From positions 3,618,102 to 3,682,101 of the forward strand of contig CM040453.1 in assembly GCA_022749755.1 (NCBI GenBank): DNA of 64,000 nucleotides, in the 5' to 3' direction. The notes under the pieces were generated by a model, which saw only the letters and a program-made list of their open reading frames with translations, had not been told where the DNA came from and made no database searches. Position 1 is the stretch's first letter. Every line of letters begins with the position of its first letter. The translations under genes were made by a program, and so were the position numbers. This stretch comes from Azadirachta indica (lineage: Eukaryota > Streptophyta > Magnoliopsida > Sapindales > Meliaceae). Shown here piece after piece: positions 1-12,029 of the stretch.

Positions 1-1721
1 TCCCCTTTATTTCATTAATTATTTGTCTAATTATGTAACGCAAAGATTTGGATTTGATAGGATGTTTATTCCCCACTTGATAACACTATTTTTCTTTTTC
101 ATTTAATTTAATGTAAATTTAATTTTGTGTCTTTCTCCCGGCCCATGATGTGGCGCCAATCTCTTCTTGTAAGTCAATTAATCATTATTTTCTTAAAGCA
201 GCAATCCCAAGTAAATTTATATTATAGACATGCATACAATTCTAAGGGAACTGGAAAATTAACCCGATTATAATTTAATATAGAAATATAAAATTTATTT
301 ATCATAAGTTTCTCATATTCCAAGTTTAATTGTAATGTTGGCAACAAACATCAGCAATTTCATGTATGCATTTTGTCTGTAAGTTGGACATACAATTACC
401 TCAACTCGATGCGTCAATTAAATTTTGTCGGATTTAATAATAGAAAATGCATTCCAAATTCGAATTGAGATTAAAAAACCAAAAGTTTAAATTATGGGTG
501 CTTCGGACAATGTTATATTGAGTAATATGATGTCAATTAAAATAATCTAAACTATTTAAGTCAAATGAGTTAGACTTATTATATTTTTATTTAATTTTAA
601 TCTAACTAGCTTGTTATAAGAGTAAGTATCAAATTGATCAAGAGACACCCAAAAAAGAAAAAATAAAACTTACTTTCGTTCTGTTGAAAAGCTTGATAGA
701 GTTGTAATTATTTCCACCCAAGTCTCTTATTTGTAGGTGAATCAACCAACTTGAGTCCATGCAGATGCAGCCTCGTCTTTTGGTTTAAAATCAATGAAAT
801 TCAATAATTTTGAAAATAAGTTAAACACATGGGCGTTAAATGACATTTAGCCTTTGGTGGTTATATTAGGCAAGACAAGAAAACTCTTTATCTGGGGCCA
901 AGAAAGGGGGCCCAGAACAACCTTGTTCTAATCGGGCCTACAATTTTCTGGCTCAAAAGGCCCAATTGCGTTCAAGTTCTTAAGATTAGAGCTTTTACTA
1001 GTAGCTTAGTTTTCATGCTAATTACCTTTCAGCAAAATTCAAATCAAAATTTAATTTTCTGGTTCCTCCTACAGTTTTGGGTAAATATATAACGCAGTCT
1101 TCTGGTTTTCTCATAATCTTTTGTTCTTTTAAAAAATGCCAAAGGATCATCGTATATAGCATATCCGATGTTTTAATATCCAGGAGTTTTTCGTTCTTCA
1201 TCCAAATTAAATTAAACAGAGACTGGATTTGGGCATATATTGAATGAAGATGGAGGCTTTATCACATTTATTCACCATTTTCACGTTTATAATTAAGTGG
1301 AACATAGGACGATTTATTAAAATCAAATATAATTGATCCATTTTTTCAGATTCACTAACTAATAAGAGGAGTACCTTGGTACGTGAATAAGTCTGCTTCC
1401 GTATTTTGATACACTACCGTAACATGATTACCATTTACAATATTATATATAAATTTCACAGAGCGTTTCATTATGAATGTCGTAATTATCATAAACATGA
1501 TTAATTTGTAAAAGTTTACTGCTTTACATTTTATTAATCATTATTGGTTCGCCTATGAAGGCATGGCTGCATGGCCATTCAACTGATGGTGGTCTCATTC
1601 CATAGGATATCTATATAAAAAGAAACATTATTGATCCACAAAACGAGCTTTTCAATTTACAGGAAGGCCGTTGTGGGCTCCTTTCACGTTGAAAAATTTG
1701 AAACCCCTAAGTATGAAAACA

Positions 1722-1756
<35 letters not shown>

Positions 1757-2064
1757 AGTATTTAGGACAAACTTATAACGCAAGTCAATCACATCTTGTG
1801 CATATTTATCTTTGCACAGAACTTGGCCTCACAGTATCATCACATCCCCTCCTCCAGAAACCCTGGCTACATAATATTTGAATGAACATTAATCTTACAT
1901 CAGCGTGGGTCGACAAAAGAAACAATTAAAGAAAAATTATTAATGTTCCATGTAAAACAAAATATATATTTTCTCCACGAAATAAACCATAACACGTACA
2001 CACAATAAAAGAAGCTGAACAAATCAGTCATATTGTAACAAATCTGCAGCTTACAGTTTCATTT

Positions 2065-2105
<41 letters not shown>

Positions 2106-2700
2106 TAACTAAAATTAGCTTAGGGTTGAAGGCAATGATATATAGACATAAGTCAAGATGAAACTAATTAATTTGCCCTAAGCTAGTTAAAGGAAAATAA
2201 AATATTTCAAAAAAAATTAATTAGCTATGAAATATTTGGAAAGCTTTACATCAGAAAGTAAACAAGGGAAAAGCATAAGGATGGGAGGAAATAAAAACTG
2301 TAAGATGATATTCGTGTAATTATATATATATATATATATTGAAAAAAAATGATGATACATATAGGCCCGAGAGTTGTATTCTTACTTCAAACATATTAAA
2401 AAAAAAAGTATCATAGAAGGCCTGCAGATCTGAAAGTGATAGGTTTATATACATGACCGAGATCTAGAAAGAGAAACAGAAGAAAAATGGAGAAATCTGA
2501 AGGAACCTTAAATATCCAAGAAATAAAAACAATCATATGATTTCTCGTGGGTAGTCTCTATTTCAACCCAAGAACAGACATACCTACTAAGAAACCTGTA
2601 TGCAGACCCCTCTACTGAGCAAGTCAGAGAAAACACTGTAATCCTTCATCACTGAAAATGAAATCTCCAGTTAACTCAGAGTTTACATCATATTACCTCA
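1..2700. other. AT-rich intergenic DNA, no gene seen
   Basis: No open frame with recognisable coding content. The stretch holds several (AT)n microsatellites, for example about 1723-1752, 2070-2100 and 2322-2338. The last few hundred bases probably belong to the 3' part of the MIR172 primary transcript, which runs on the minus strand, but I see no clear end for it. Confidence 0.6.
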
Positions 2701-2919
2701 TAGTTCTTTACAAAACTGCTTAACTCGAACCATCCAACAACGAAACCCTAACCATTTCCGTGGTTAAAACTGCTTTTTAAATTTGTTGGTACCACAAATT
2801 TAGTAAAATATAAATATATAGGATATTTGCCAAGATATATTTCACCTTCTTCCTTTGAAGTTGTGGTCTTCTCGTGGGTATGGATCTTCGATCAGATTAA
2901 AAAAAGTGGTAATTTTAGC

Positions 2920-3068
2920 CATTTATTGCCGCTGCAGCATCATCAAGATTCTCAAGTCAAAAGAGCACTTAGAGTGGAAAAAGAGGCCACAAAAAGGCAA
3001 CAATCATCTCCACTCACTAGCCCTAAAAAGTCTGTGAATCTTGATGATGCTCCAACCGCAAACAGTGA
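2920..3068 (-). ncRNA. MIR172: MIR172 precursor hairpin
   Basis: On the minus strand the 3' arm (2952 down to 2932) reads AGAATCTTGATGATGCTGCA plus a final G, which is the 21-nt mature miR172 of the miR172c/d type. The 5' arm (3053 down to 3033) carries the matching star strand, starting GGAGCATCATCAAGATTC. The arms pair through a stem that continues outward (TTTGCGG about 3063 against CCGCAA-type sequence near 2924) and inward (GAGTGGA against TCCACTC), with a loop region of about 80 nt. Star on the 5' arm and mature on the 3' arm is the normal MIR172 arrangement. Known role: miR172 represses AP2-type transcription factors, promoting the juvenile-to-adult change and flowering. Small open frames on either strand here are not coding. 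The identity is seen directly in the sequence; expression is inferred. Confidence 0.95.
2932..2952 (-). ncRNA. miR172: mature miR172
   Basis: Twenty-one bases on the minus strand, starting AGAATCTTGATG at 2952 and ending GCTGCAG at 2932. This matches the known mature miR172 sequence at every position that I can recall, including the final G found in the c/d members. Confidence 0.95.
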
Positions 3069-3364
3069 CTGGTATTCTTTCGATCTTCTTCATTCTCGTC
3101 ATAATCATCTGACTTTGCAAATTGTATGAAAAGAAGAAAAAAAATAAAGAAAAATAAACCCTAACCCTAATCTCATCCCATGAAGAAAAAGTAAAAAATA
3201 AATAAATAAAGCTCGAAAAGCAAAAGACCCAGAAAAAGTTTTAAAAAAATAAAGGATTCAGAAGTTCAAAACTAGGTCTAGGCATGCGAATTAATAATCA
3301 AAGCAAATGCAGGAAACTAAAAAGGGAAAAAATTGATAAGAAGAAGAGAAGAGAAAAGATTGTT

Positions 3365-3404
3365 AGAGGTGGGGATTGAGGATGTGAAGGGCCTCAATTT
3401 ATAG
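3365..3404 (-). promoter_or_regulatory. MIR172 core promoter, TATA box and probable start
   Basis: On the minus strand a TATA box CTATAAAT lies at 3404-3397. About 30 nt further is a run typical of a plant transcription start (near 3370), followed by a pyrimidine-rich leader. Just upstream is a CT/GA microsatellite (about 3486-3504). The hairpin begins about 300 nt after the predicted start, a usual distance for a MIR172 primary transcript. A telomere-like AAACCCTAACCCTAA (plus strand, 3157-3171) lies inside the transcribed part. The start site is inferred. Confidence 0.7.
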
Positions 3405-3559
3405 AGATTTTGAGAGGAGAGAGAAGGCGGCGAGTATTGAATACTAGATAAGATGATTGGTTGGTGCAGAGAGATTTGTGAGGGGAGAGAGAGAGAGAGA
3501 GAGACGGTGTAACCACAACAGTTATACATCGCAATCCTAGGTACCAAATTTACCCAAAA

Positions 3560-6400
3560 GCTTTTACTCTTGCGTGACCCAGCTATTCTTTTGTACAGAT
3601 GTCAACAAAATAATAGCTAATTTAACAATGGGAAATGAAAACTTACCATCTGGTAATACTGGGATTTAGTTGTGGGGATATCAGGTTACGTCTGCAACAA
3701 GCATGCATTACTTTTCAAATGGTGGAGATGGAATTGACGGGCCCCGGCCCCTTGGCCTAGGGTTTCAGCTGGTTCCTTGCTTTGATCTCTCATTTCCCAT
3801 TTTTGGTTCCTTTCGAGTTTTGAGCTCTTTTCTTTACAGGAATTCTTGCAAGTTTATTATGGCCTTTTATGGTTCTTTTTTAAGTTTTGATGTCTAGTCT
3901 AATCCCTCTTAGACTACCAAGCTAAGAAGTGGATGCAGTCTCTACTCTTTTTCCTATCAATTGAATTTCTACCCTCTTTCAAACTTCTCTCTTGATCATT
4001 CATTGGACGCTTTTGAATTTTTTCTATGCATGTTGGAGTAGCCAATCTAAGGGCGCTCATATTGTTTTACAACACATCTACATTAATTTGTGAGACTAAT
4101 CTCATGCTTTTAATTTAGTAAACATCTAAGGATTAAGGCATGCATCAATTTCTTCCGATTATAGATGGGTTCGCATCAACTTTTTAGTGGACCAGCTCCA
4201 TCTTCACAAGTAAAAAAATAAATCAACGATTTTTTTAAATGGGAGGGGAAAGCTTCTTAAACTGGTAATTAGATTTATTTTGCGACACCGAGACTGAGGG
4301 GATTTAGTAAAAGTCATCATATATCAACATAATATTAGGAGCAATAATGGACAGTATACAAGCTCTTGTTTAAGCAACTACAGTAACGTAAGTATTTACA
4401 TACCCATTTTGATAAACACTGTGGCTTTTGTTTTATATATGATGTATTTACGGCAGGTTTAATTGGAGAAACTGATTAAAGTTGGGAATAAGACTTGATT
4501 AGACATATACCAAATTAAACGATGAACGTGGACTAATATTCTTTTCAACATCATATTTCAATACGAAACATTCTCGAAAAACCTTTTTAGGCTGCAGCAA
4601 ATCATGTAAATCATGTCATTATAAGATTATATTTATATATAGGATCAATTAGGTTAGGATTAAGGTCGGATTAATAAGATAATTAAAAGAAATATCATTC
4701 TTTACTACTACTTGCATACGCAACATGCGCAAAACTTGATTGAAAACGTGGCCGCCGGTAACATGAAAATTATATATATTCACATTGTGTGTAAAATATT
4801 GAAAATGTGGTGATAATATATGCTTTACTTTGGTTATTTAATATTCAACGTCATCATGTGTTTTTGAATGAGGCTGACATGATTAAAGATATATGTGATA
4901 TTACTGGTTAAGAGGCTGAGATGATTAAAAGCATATTTGATATTACTGGTTTCCACAGATTTAAAAGCAAAATTAGAATAGTATTTATTAGCATAAATTT
5001 TATGAACCTATCTATTTTATTTTATTAATATTTAATATATATTTAAAAAATTTTTATTTCACAATAAATGGGACATTAAACCTCAATTTCAAACATATCA
5101 AAAATCAAATTCCTATAAGAAGGAAAAGGACATGCATTTTGAAGAAATAAATCATTGGTAATGTGGACGAAAATTATGAACTTGACCGATCGATGTATGG
5201 GTGCGAAATATGAGAAGGCATTGATGTTTCGTTCGGTTGACAAGTCAAAACTCGTGTGTCACTGCTGGTGTGGCTCACCAGATTAGCCATCTTCTTCCAA
5301 AACCAGTCAAGTAATTAATTATTCTCGAGCTTGAAACCCAGTCTCACGAGAGAGGCTTAATTTGACATTGTTTGGCTGCAGAGTGTACGGACGTTAATTA
5401 TAAGAGGAAGCATCAAACACGAAGAAGTCGAGCCAGGCAACGGCCCCTTGGCTCCTGGCCCTTGCCCTGTATATTTATATACATACTCGTACACCGTGTT
5501 TCCTTTAGGTTAATTTATTAAATATGACTGTGTACATATATATATATATTATTGTAAAGAATTCGAAGGTTTCCAATGTTCTAATTCCTTCACCTTAATT
5601 AATTTTTCTTTTCCTACAAATAAACTAGATATCAATTAATTTATTGTTAACTTTTGTGTGTGTGTGTGTGTATTTGTATACGTTTTGTGTTTGTAAAAAG
5701 TACTACAAATTTTAAGGTACAAGCAATCTAGATTTAAACCTCATTGATTAAATTCATTAGCGAGCAAGACTGGCTTACCATTTCGGGATTTTCTTCCATG
5801 CAGAGAATCGTGACCTACCAACTAAACAGTACTAAACAATCAGAAAATTAATGTAGCAGACTAGCCAAGCTGTATTTACCAAATAAAACTTTGAGAGAAC
5901 CCACTTATTTGTCGATAAATTTGTATTCAGTTTCTATATATAATATTATAAACGCAGGCCTGGACCATATATGATAGATATCATGACTAATTCTCGTATA
6001 TTTCTATATTCTATAGCAGAAATTAATATTTTACGTTTTTTGTCTCATTAAAGCTGGCTGTTTGCGGTAAGAATTAACGCTGAATGAAGACATATATGTA
6101 ATCCCCACTCACAAATGATCATGGATATATGTACTTCAATTGAGAATTAATTTGTGTATACAACTGAGAAAACAAGCATATATAAACAGATCAGAGATAA
6201 CCTGTCTCCAGTAGCAGCTGGAGTACCTTCAATTCTAACATGATACTCTTCCGGTACTAATGCTGTTAGAAGCAATTGTTGGGTAATATTGCTTAAGCTA
6301 AAGGTTTAATCTTAAGCTAGTACTACAACTATTTTTCCCGGTAAAAACCAACTTGTACGATCTATATTATATTTGCTCCATTGGTCTGTCATATGACTAG
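3560..6400. other. Intergenic DNA upstream of MIR172
   Basis: No convincing gene. It probably contains the distal MIR172 promoter. A 40-bp unit is repeated almost in tandem at 4870-4909 and 4912-4951. AT and TG microsatellites occur at about 5538-5550 and 5655-5671. Confidence 0.5.
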
Positions 6401-6427
6401 CTGCTCTTCTGCTTTTTGTATTGTAAT

Positions 6428-6775
6428 AATGAAAAGAAAAAAAAAAAAAAAACTCCGAAGAACGTGACTTGGATCCTTATCGCTTTATCATCATCGCTCA
6501 TATTCATCCTCACATGCCCGCCAGCAAAATCTCAGTGTCAAGAGAAAACAAAAGGGTTTTGCGTAATGGTTTTTCAGCAGGACTCCCATACAATCGAGCG
6601 TCACATATGTATTATCTATGTAGAAGACAAAATTGATGCACTTCCCACTTTTAACACTACCATATATGTAGGGACTCTGCTGTTCTCCTCGTGGCCTACA
6701 ACCTTGTCCTCTTTCCAAACTCGAATTCAACTAAAGCTGTTTTATTTACACAAACTCTATTTATGTATAAATTAA
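6428..6775 (+). pseudogene. Possible secreted cysteine-containing peptide, frame disturbed at an A-tract
   Basis: An open frame encodes a lysine run, a hydrophobic stretch with the sequence WILIALSSSLIFIL, then a small-residue site and a short tail with four to five cysteines (CPPAKSQC, then KGFC, then HIC). This is the layout of a signal peptide plus a small secreted peptide. The frame has no ATG of its own. The only nearby ATG (6429) is in another frame, separated by a long A-tract (6438-6452) whose length would decide the frame. No family was recognised. It may be a decayed gene, an assembly error in the A-tract, or chance. Confidence 0.2.
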
Positions 6776-6799
6776 TTATATATATGAATACATTCCTCT

Positions 6800-9000
6800 C
6801 AGTACATGAATTTAGCACTTTCTTAAAGCAATATAAATATCTCGAGATAAACTCAGCTTAATCGTCTGATTAATAATATATTTAATTACATTAAAATGTT
6901 TTCGAAATTAGTTATTAAATTTGAGGCAATTTAATTGAACCCATACATATCTGTTTTAGTTGAAAGAAAAACCTAGTAGAGCCCTAATTTAATTCTTTTG
7001 GCAGGAAACGGTAACCTGACTTGACATGATATGTCAAACCCAGAAATCTCGCCGAGCAGTACTGCATGTGCATGGAGATCGTATTACTACACAACAGATG
7101 CTGAGTTGATGCAGCACCTGCACCTACATAGCTTTCTCCAAATAGCAACCCAAATGTTGTCAGCCTACTCATCGTATAGCCTCCTTTCAGCTGCCTTGTT
7201 CATTTCTTCCACTTGCACACGTTAACTCTCTTTCTCCATTTCTTTTATATATATATATATATATATATAATTTGCCTCTTTTCTTTTCTGCTCGAAAGTC
7301 GAAACCCCAAAATTTTGTACCGCTAGCTGATGTCCAGGGCTTGCACACTGTTCATTTAGGCATGAACTAAGTATTTAGAGGGGTTATATGCTAATTATGC
7401 CTTCAATTTATTATGAAAATATAAAATTCTAAGACACCTAATTAATTTATCAGTACAAGCAAGGCATTAATTGATGCAAAACGGAGAGTTACATTGGAAG
7501 TAACAAAAGGGGTGTGAATAATGGAGAATTTTTAGGTAGTCGTGTTAGTGGTCTAATAAAATCACATAGCCCATCCCCGACCCCGTCCCATCAAGAAATG
7601 AGAAAGCTTTAATTTGCATTGCTTTACTTAGTAGGAATACGAGTGAGCTTGCATATATGACATTATCTGCGACTGTGGGGTTCCCTTGAGTCTTGTCCAT
7701 CATTTTCCCATTTAGCTATGTCCCTTTTACCTTTGACACATTTTAATTAATTAATAATTATTATGTTAGAATTCTCAGTCAAATCTAATAAAAAAAAAAT
7801 GTGCAACGAACTTGCCCATTGCTGAAAGGAAGTAAAGCTAAAAGAGTATATATATAATATAATTCATTTTACTCTGCTCCCCTCCCCATGTATTAATTGT
7901 AATTATGGGACGCCATTATTTTAACTCTTTTCTCATACATCTAAAAAAATTAATGTCTTATTACTTAATTGCTTGTCATCTGAGTTCCAGTTTCAGTTTA
8001 ACTCCACACTCTATATCTGATCTGGTGGTTAATTAGAAATAGAAAAGGCTTCAAATGGGACAGCTCGCGGATGTATCAAAAGTAAACTGGTTAAAACAAA
8101 GTTTAACTAAAGGTTTAAGATAGATTCTCCGAGTTGACTACAATATTAAGTGCTTCGAGTCAATCAAAACTTTGATATATATATATATATATATATATAT
8201 GCGTGAATGCTTTCAATCATGAGTTGCATGGTTTTATGCATGGGATTCTTAAGACAACTGCTCTTTGCTTTCAATATTTTCACTATATTTGAGATCTTCA
8301 TGATTACCAGTTGAGAGGGTTTCAGATAAAATTAAAGGAACTGCAACCCAATTTAATTTCCGAGATTGTTTATTAATTATTTTTGATTGACCATATATAT
8401 ATATATATATATATGGACAACTAATATTTTAACCCTATTTCATTATATAAATGACATTTACATTACTACTTCAAAATTAATTGTCAAATATATCTATTCG
8501 GATGTTTTTGTCCGTTATTAATGGAGGACAAGTGACATGGACCATTACAATAACGAAAAGCTTTTATATTTTATCTAAACATATTTAATTACAAATTAAA
8601 TCATTAGTAACTTCTTATTTTGACTTTTAGTTGAGTTAAAAGCTTTTATATTTTATCTAAACATATTTAATTAACATTAGATAATATATTTAGATATTAT
8701 GTTTGTTTTAACGATAATGATAAAAAAAAAATAGAATTGTCAATATTTATTAAATATTAACTAATTCATAGTGGATAATAAGAAAAAAGGTCTTGTTTCT
8801 GTCCGTTAATAATTGTATATATCTATATCTATTTTAAATTCGAAAATAAAAAAACAAATTTTGATTTCTCTATCTAAATACAAAACAAACCCCGCATTAA
8901 TTAAATAGAAAAAAAAAAAACTTCTTCAAATGCTAACACAAATAAAAAATAAAAAGCAAAAGCGTTGCCAGACAATTGGTGCACTTTTCAAACCAGAAAG
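6800..9000. other. Intergenic AT-rich DNA
   Basis: No gene supported. (AT)n tracts lie at about 7244-7269, 8174-8201 and 8394-8414. An identical 36-bp direct repeat occurs at 8556-8591 and 8638-8673. Confidence 0.5.
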
Positions 9001-9072
9001 TAGAAAGAAAGCAACCGAGCCTGAAAGGCGGAAAGGCGCAATTAAGAGACCTGGCGGAAAGAAAACTATGCT

Positions 9073-9360
9073 TAAAAAAAAAAAAAAGAACCAGTGAGAA
9101 AACCGCTGGAAAGGGCGAGGCGGAGAGTTTCTAACCTAAGTAGAGAAAATCCTCGAAAGGAAAAGCGAACTCTCTTGAGTTTCATGTCCTTGGAAAGCAA
9201 CCAATTGCTGCATTTCATCCACCAGCACCCAAATCTCTCAAAGTTCGACCTGAACCAACATTGCTCCGAATGGAAAGATAATGGTATCTTCTCGAGATTT
9301 CTCGTAAGAGAGTGATGTTGCCTCCGACTATCTCTGCTATCATAGGCGAGAATCTAATTG
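9073..9360 (+). pseudogene. Unrecognised coding-like fragment next to the copia insertion
   Basis: The 9094-9315 stretch is an open frame of 73 residues, rich in basic residues at first and then more like a globular protein (motifs HFIHQHPNLSKFDL and CSEWKDNGIFSRFL). An overlapping ATG at 9315 opens a second frame (MLPPTISAIIGENLIEE). If the copia element and one copy of its GAGGA duplication are taken away, this second frame runs on into the right flank for a few codons (FCKEEN). I do not recognise the protein. It could be a broken gene into which the transposon jumped, or chance. Confidence 0.25.
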
Positions 9361-9364
9361 AGGA

Positions 9365-9730
9365 AGTTAAAATTTCTGCAATCTAATAATTCTTCTGTGT
9401 TTTTTCTTTACTTGTATATTACGGCTTGCCTATAAGGGTTACAAGAGTGGCATTTTATATGAGGTAGACAAAGAATTTACAAATGCTAAAAATATTATTA
9501 TGTAATTCATTGTATATTAGTATATGTGTATTACAGAATCATCATCATAGAAATGTAGATTTTCTTCCTTACTTGTGATGTGTAAGCCATTTGTACAGTG
9601 TATGTTGTAGCTGTTGTCCCGTACTTGTTCTTTGTCCTGTAGCAACTGCTGGAAATTTTTCTGATGTTGGGCCTTAGCTAGATTCAGGTTCGGTCTTTGG
9701 GCTAGACAGAATGATTCACTAGTTTTAACA
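9365..9730 (-). repeat. 3' LTR of the copia element
   Basis: On the minus strand it begins TGTTAAAACTAGT and ends in TTTTAACT, a near-perfect terminal inverted pair. It is homologous along its length to 14864-15245. A purine-rich tract (minus strand GACGGAGGA, 9731-9739) directly before it is the likely polypurine tract. Confidence 0.92.
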
Positions 9731-10029
9731 TCCTCCGTCAAACTCAAGGTTCTTTGTTCAACCTTAAGTTTGTTCCTAAATTGATAAAACTTTTTTGTAC
9801 TAAGAGCCTTTGTAAAAATATCTGCCGTTTAATCACCACTTGGTATGAACTCAATTTTAATTTCTCCTGTTGAAACTTTATCTTTGACAATGTGAAGATT
9901 TATTTCTATATGTTTGGTTCTTGCATGAAACACAGGATTGGATGCTATGGTTACTGCACTCTTACTGTCACTCTATATTATAGGTGCTGTTGAAGGAGAC
10001 AGGTGATGTTCTTTGAGTAGGGAGCTGAT

Positions 10030-11157
10030 CTAGGAGATTTTAGTTATGACAAGAGTAATAGCTCTATACTTTGATTTTGCACTCGATCTTGCTACTACTT
10101 GTTGCTTATTTGAGCTCCAAGAGATAAGGTTATCCCCAAGGTAAACACAATACCCACTAATTGATCTTTTATCATAAATATCGCATCCCCAATCTGCATC
10201 ACAATACCCCATTAGTTTGGATTCACTTTTAGCAGTGAATTCTAGGCTATAATCAACAGTATTTTTCAAATACCTCAATATCCTTTTGCATGCAATCCAG
10301 TGTAGCACTAAAGGATTGGTCATGAACTAACTTAGTTTATTCACAGCAAAGGATATATTAAGTCTCGTAAATGTTGCGTATTGCAATGCTCCAATAACAT
10401 TCCTATATAAGACATTGTTTCTGAAAACTTCACCTTGAGTTTTGGAGAGTTTTTCACCTTGAGTCAATCGTGTGCTTGTGCCGTTATAATCTTTCATATT
10501 TACTCTGTTCAGTAATTCTTGAATGTACTTGCTTTGAGAAAGAAGCAACTTGTTGGCAGTTTTAATTACTTTTATTCTCAAGAAGAAATATGAGTTGCCT
10601 AAGTCTTTCAAAGCAAAGGCTTTATTCATTTTCATTACTGTTTCTTCTATTTTTAGTAAGTTTTTACCTATCACTATAATATCATCTACATATATCAGCA
10701 CAACAACTAGTTTTTCTCCCGTTCTTTTAATGAAAAGAGAAGTTTCACACCTTGAACCATTAAAGCCCCAACTTTTTACAGCACCCTTTAGTTTCTCAAA
10801 CCAGGCTCTAGGTGCTTGTTTCAATCCATAGAGAGCTTTTTTTAATTGACAAACATGATTTAGTTTTGAAAGATCAATAAACCCTTCAAGTTGTGCCATA
10901 TACACAGTTTCTATTAGCTCTTTGTACAAGAATGCATTATTTACATCAACTTGCCTCAGTTCCCAATTGTTCATCAAAGCAAGGCTTAATATAATTTTGA
11001 TTGTTGATGCTTTTACAACAGGACTGTAGGTTTCTTTGTAGTCAAGACCAAGGGTTTGATGGAAACCTTTAGCTACTAGCCTAGCTTTGAACTTGGAAAT
11101 AGTTCCATTTGGATTGTGCTTTACCTTGAAAACCCACTTGTTTCCAACTATCCTCAT
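10030..11157 (-). pseudogene. copia reverse transcriptase and RNase H, broken
   Basis: The RT part (11157-10327) has the copia hallmarks: GNKWVFKVK near the start, KARLVAKGF, the DVNNAFLY motif, LKKALYGLKQAPRAWF, and the catalytic YVDD box. A TAG at 10329-10327 stops the frame where the family has a glutamine (NKLS-stop-FM). The same frame continues at 10323 into the RNase H part, with YCDADWG, SISGYCVYLG and SWSSNKQ. Upstream of 11157 there are two more in-frame stops: TAG at 11184-11182 in place of the tryptophan of the NTW motif, and a TAA just before the RT open frame. It is a non-functional relic. Confidence 0.9.
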
Positions 11158-12029
11158 TTTTTATGAATAAGGTACTAGATTCTAGGTATTGTTATCAATT
11201 AATGCTTTGAATTCGTCTCTCACTGCTTGATTCCATCTAGGATCTTTAACTGCTGTCTTTACATCAACTAGTGTTTCATTTAGGCTGTGAGGGACAATTT
11301 TGCTAGCATAAATCCTGGGCTTGAATATCCCTGCTTTTGCTCTAGTTATCATGGGATGAGTTGGCAGTAAGTATTGGATAGGTAATGGTATTGGTGTTTA
11401 TGTTTCTTGTACAGGTACATTTGAGGTTTCTGTGTTTGACCAAGAATCTGACATGTTAGGGTTTAAAGAGCTGGTATTATGTACATCTGAGGTGTTTTCT
11501 GCAGGAGTTTGTGTGTCTAAAGGTTGGTTCGTATTAGTTGCACTTTGATTGTCTATTTCTAGGTCACTGTTGAAAGAGACAATGCAAAATTAATTGTAAA
11601 CGTGTTGAGTTTTAGGTGAAGTTAATGTTTTAGTCACCTTAAAGTTATTATCATCTTCAAAAGGAAATGCATTTTCATTAAATGAGACATGTGTTGCTAT
11701 ATACACTCTAACAGTATGATGTAAACACAAATAACCTTTATGTATAGCACTTAGACCTAGTAAAACACATTTTGATGTATGAAAGCTGAACTTATGGCTA
11801 TTGTATGGTCTAAGGAAGGGATAGTAATCACAACCAAAGGTTTTGATAAGTGTATAATCTGGTTGGTATGAAACAAAGCTTTAAATAGTGATTTATTTTT
11901 AAGGACAGGTGTAGAAAGCCTATTAATGAGATATGTTGCTCTACTAAATGCTTCCCACTAAAATTTCAAAGGCATACTTGCTTGAGCAAGTAGGGTCAGT
12001 CTTGTTTCAACAAGGTGCTTATGCTTTCT

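Noticed and set aside
2827..3129. Plus-strand open frame of 100 residues over the MIR172 hairpin
   Set aside because: It is the antisense of the miRNA stem-loop. The sequence is explained by the hairpin and there is no protein family similarity.
3486..3504. Short regular GA and AT repeats at many places
   Set aside because: Considered as arrays with spacers, but they are plain microsatellites of plant DNA with no spacer structure; no CRISPR is expected or seen.
7031..7225. Small open frames on both strands at 6984-7225
   Set aside because: Overlapping frames on opposite strands with no motif and no splice or promoter context. I also considered a miRNA hairpin here but saw no paired arms.
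10550..10831. Plus-strand open frame of 93 residues
   Set aside because: Antisense shadow of the copia reverse transcriptase.
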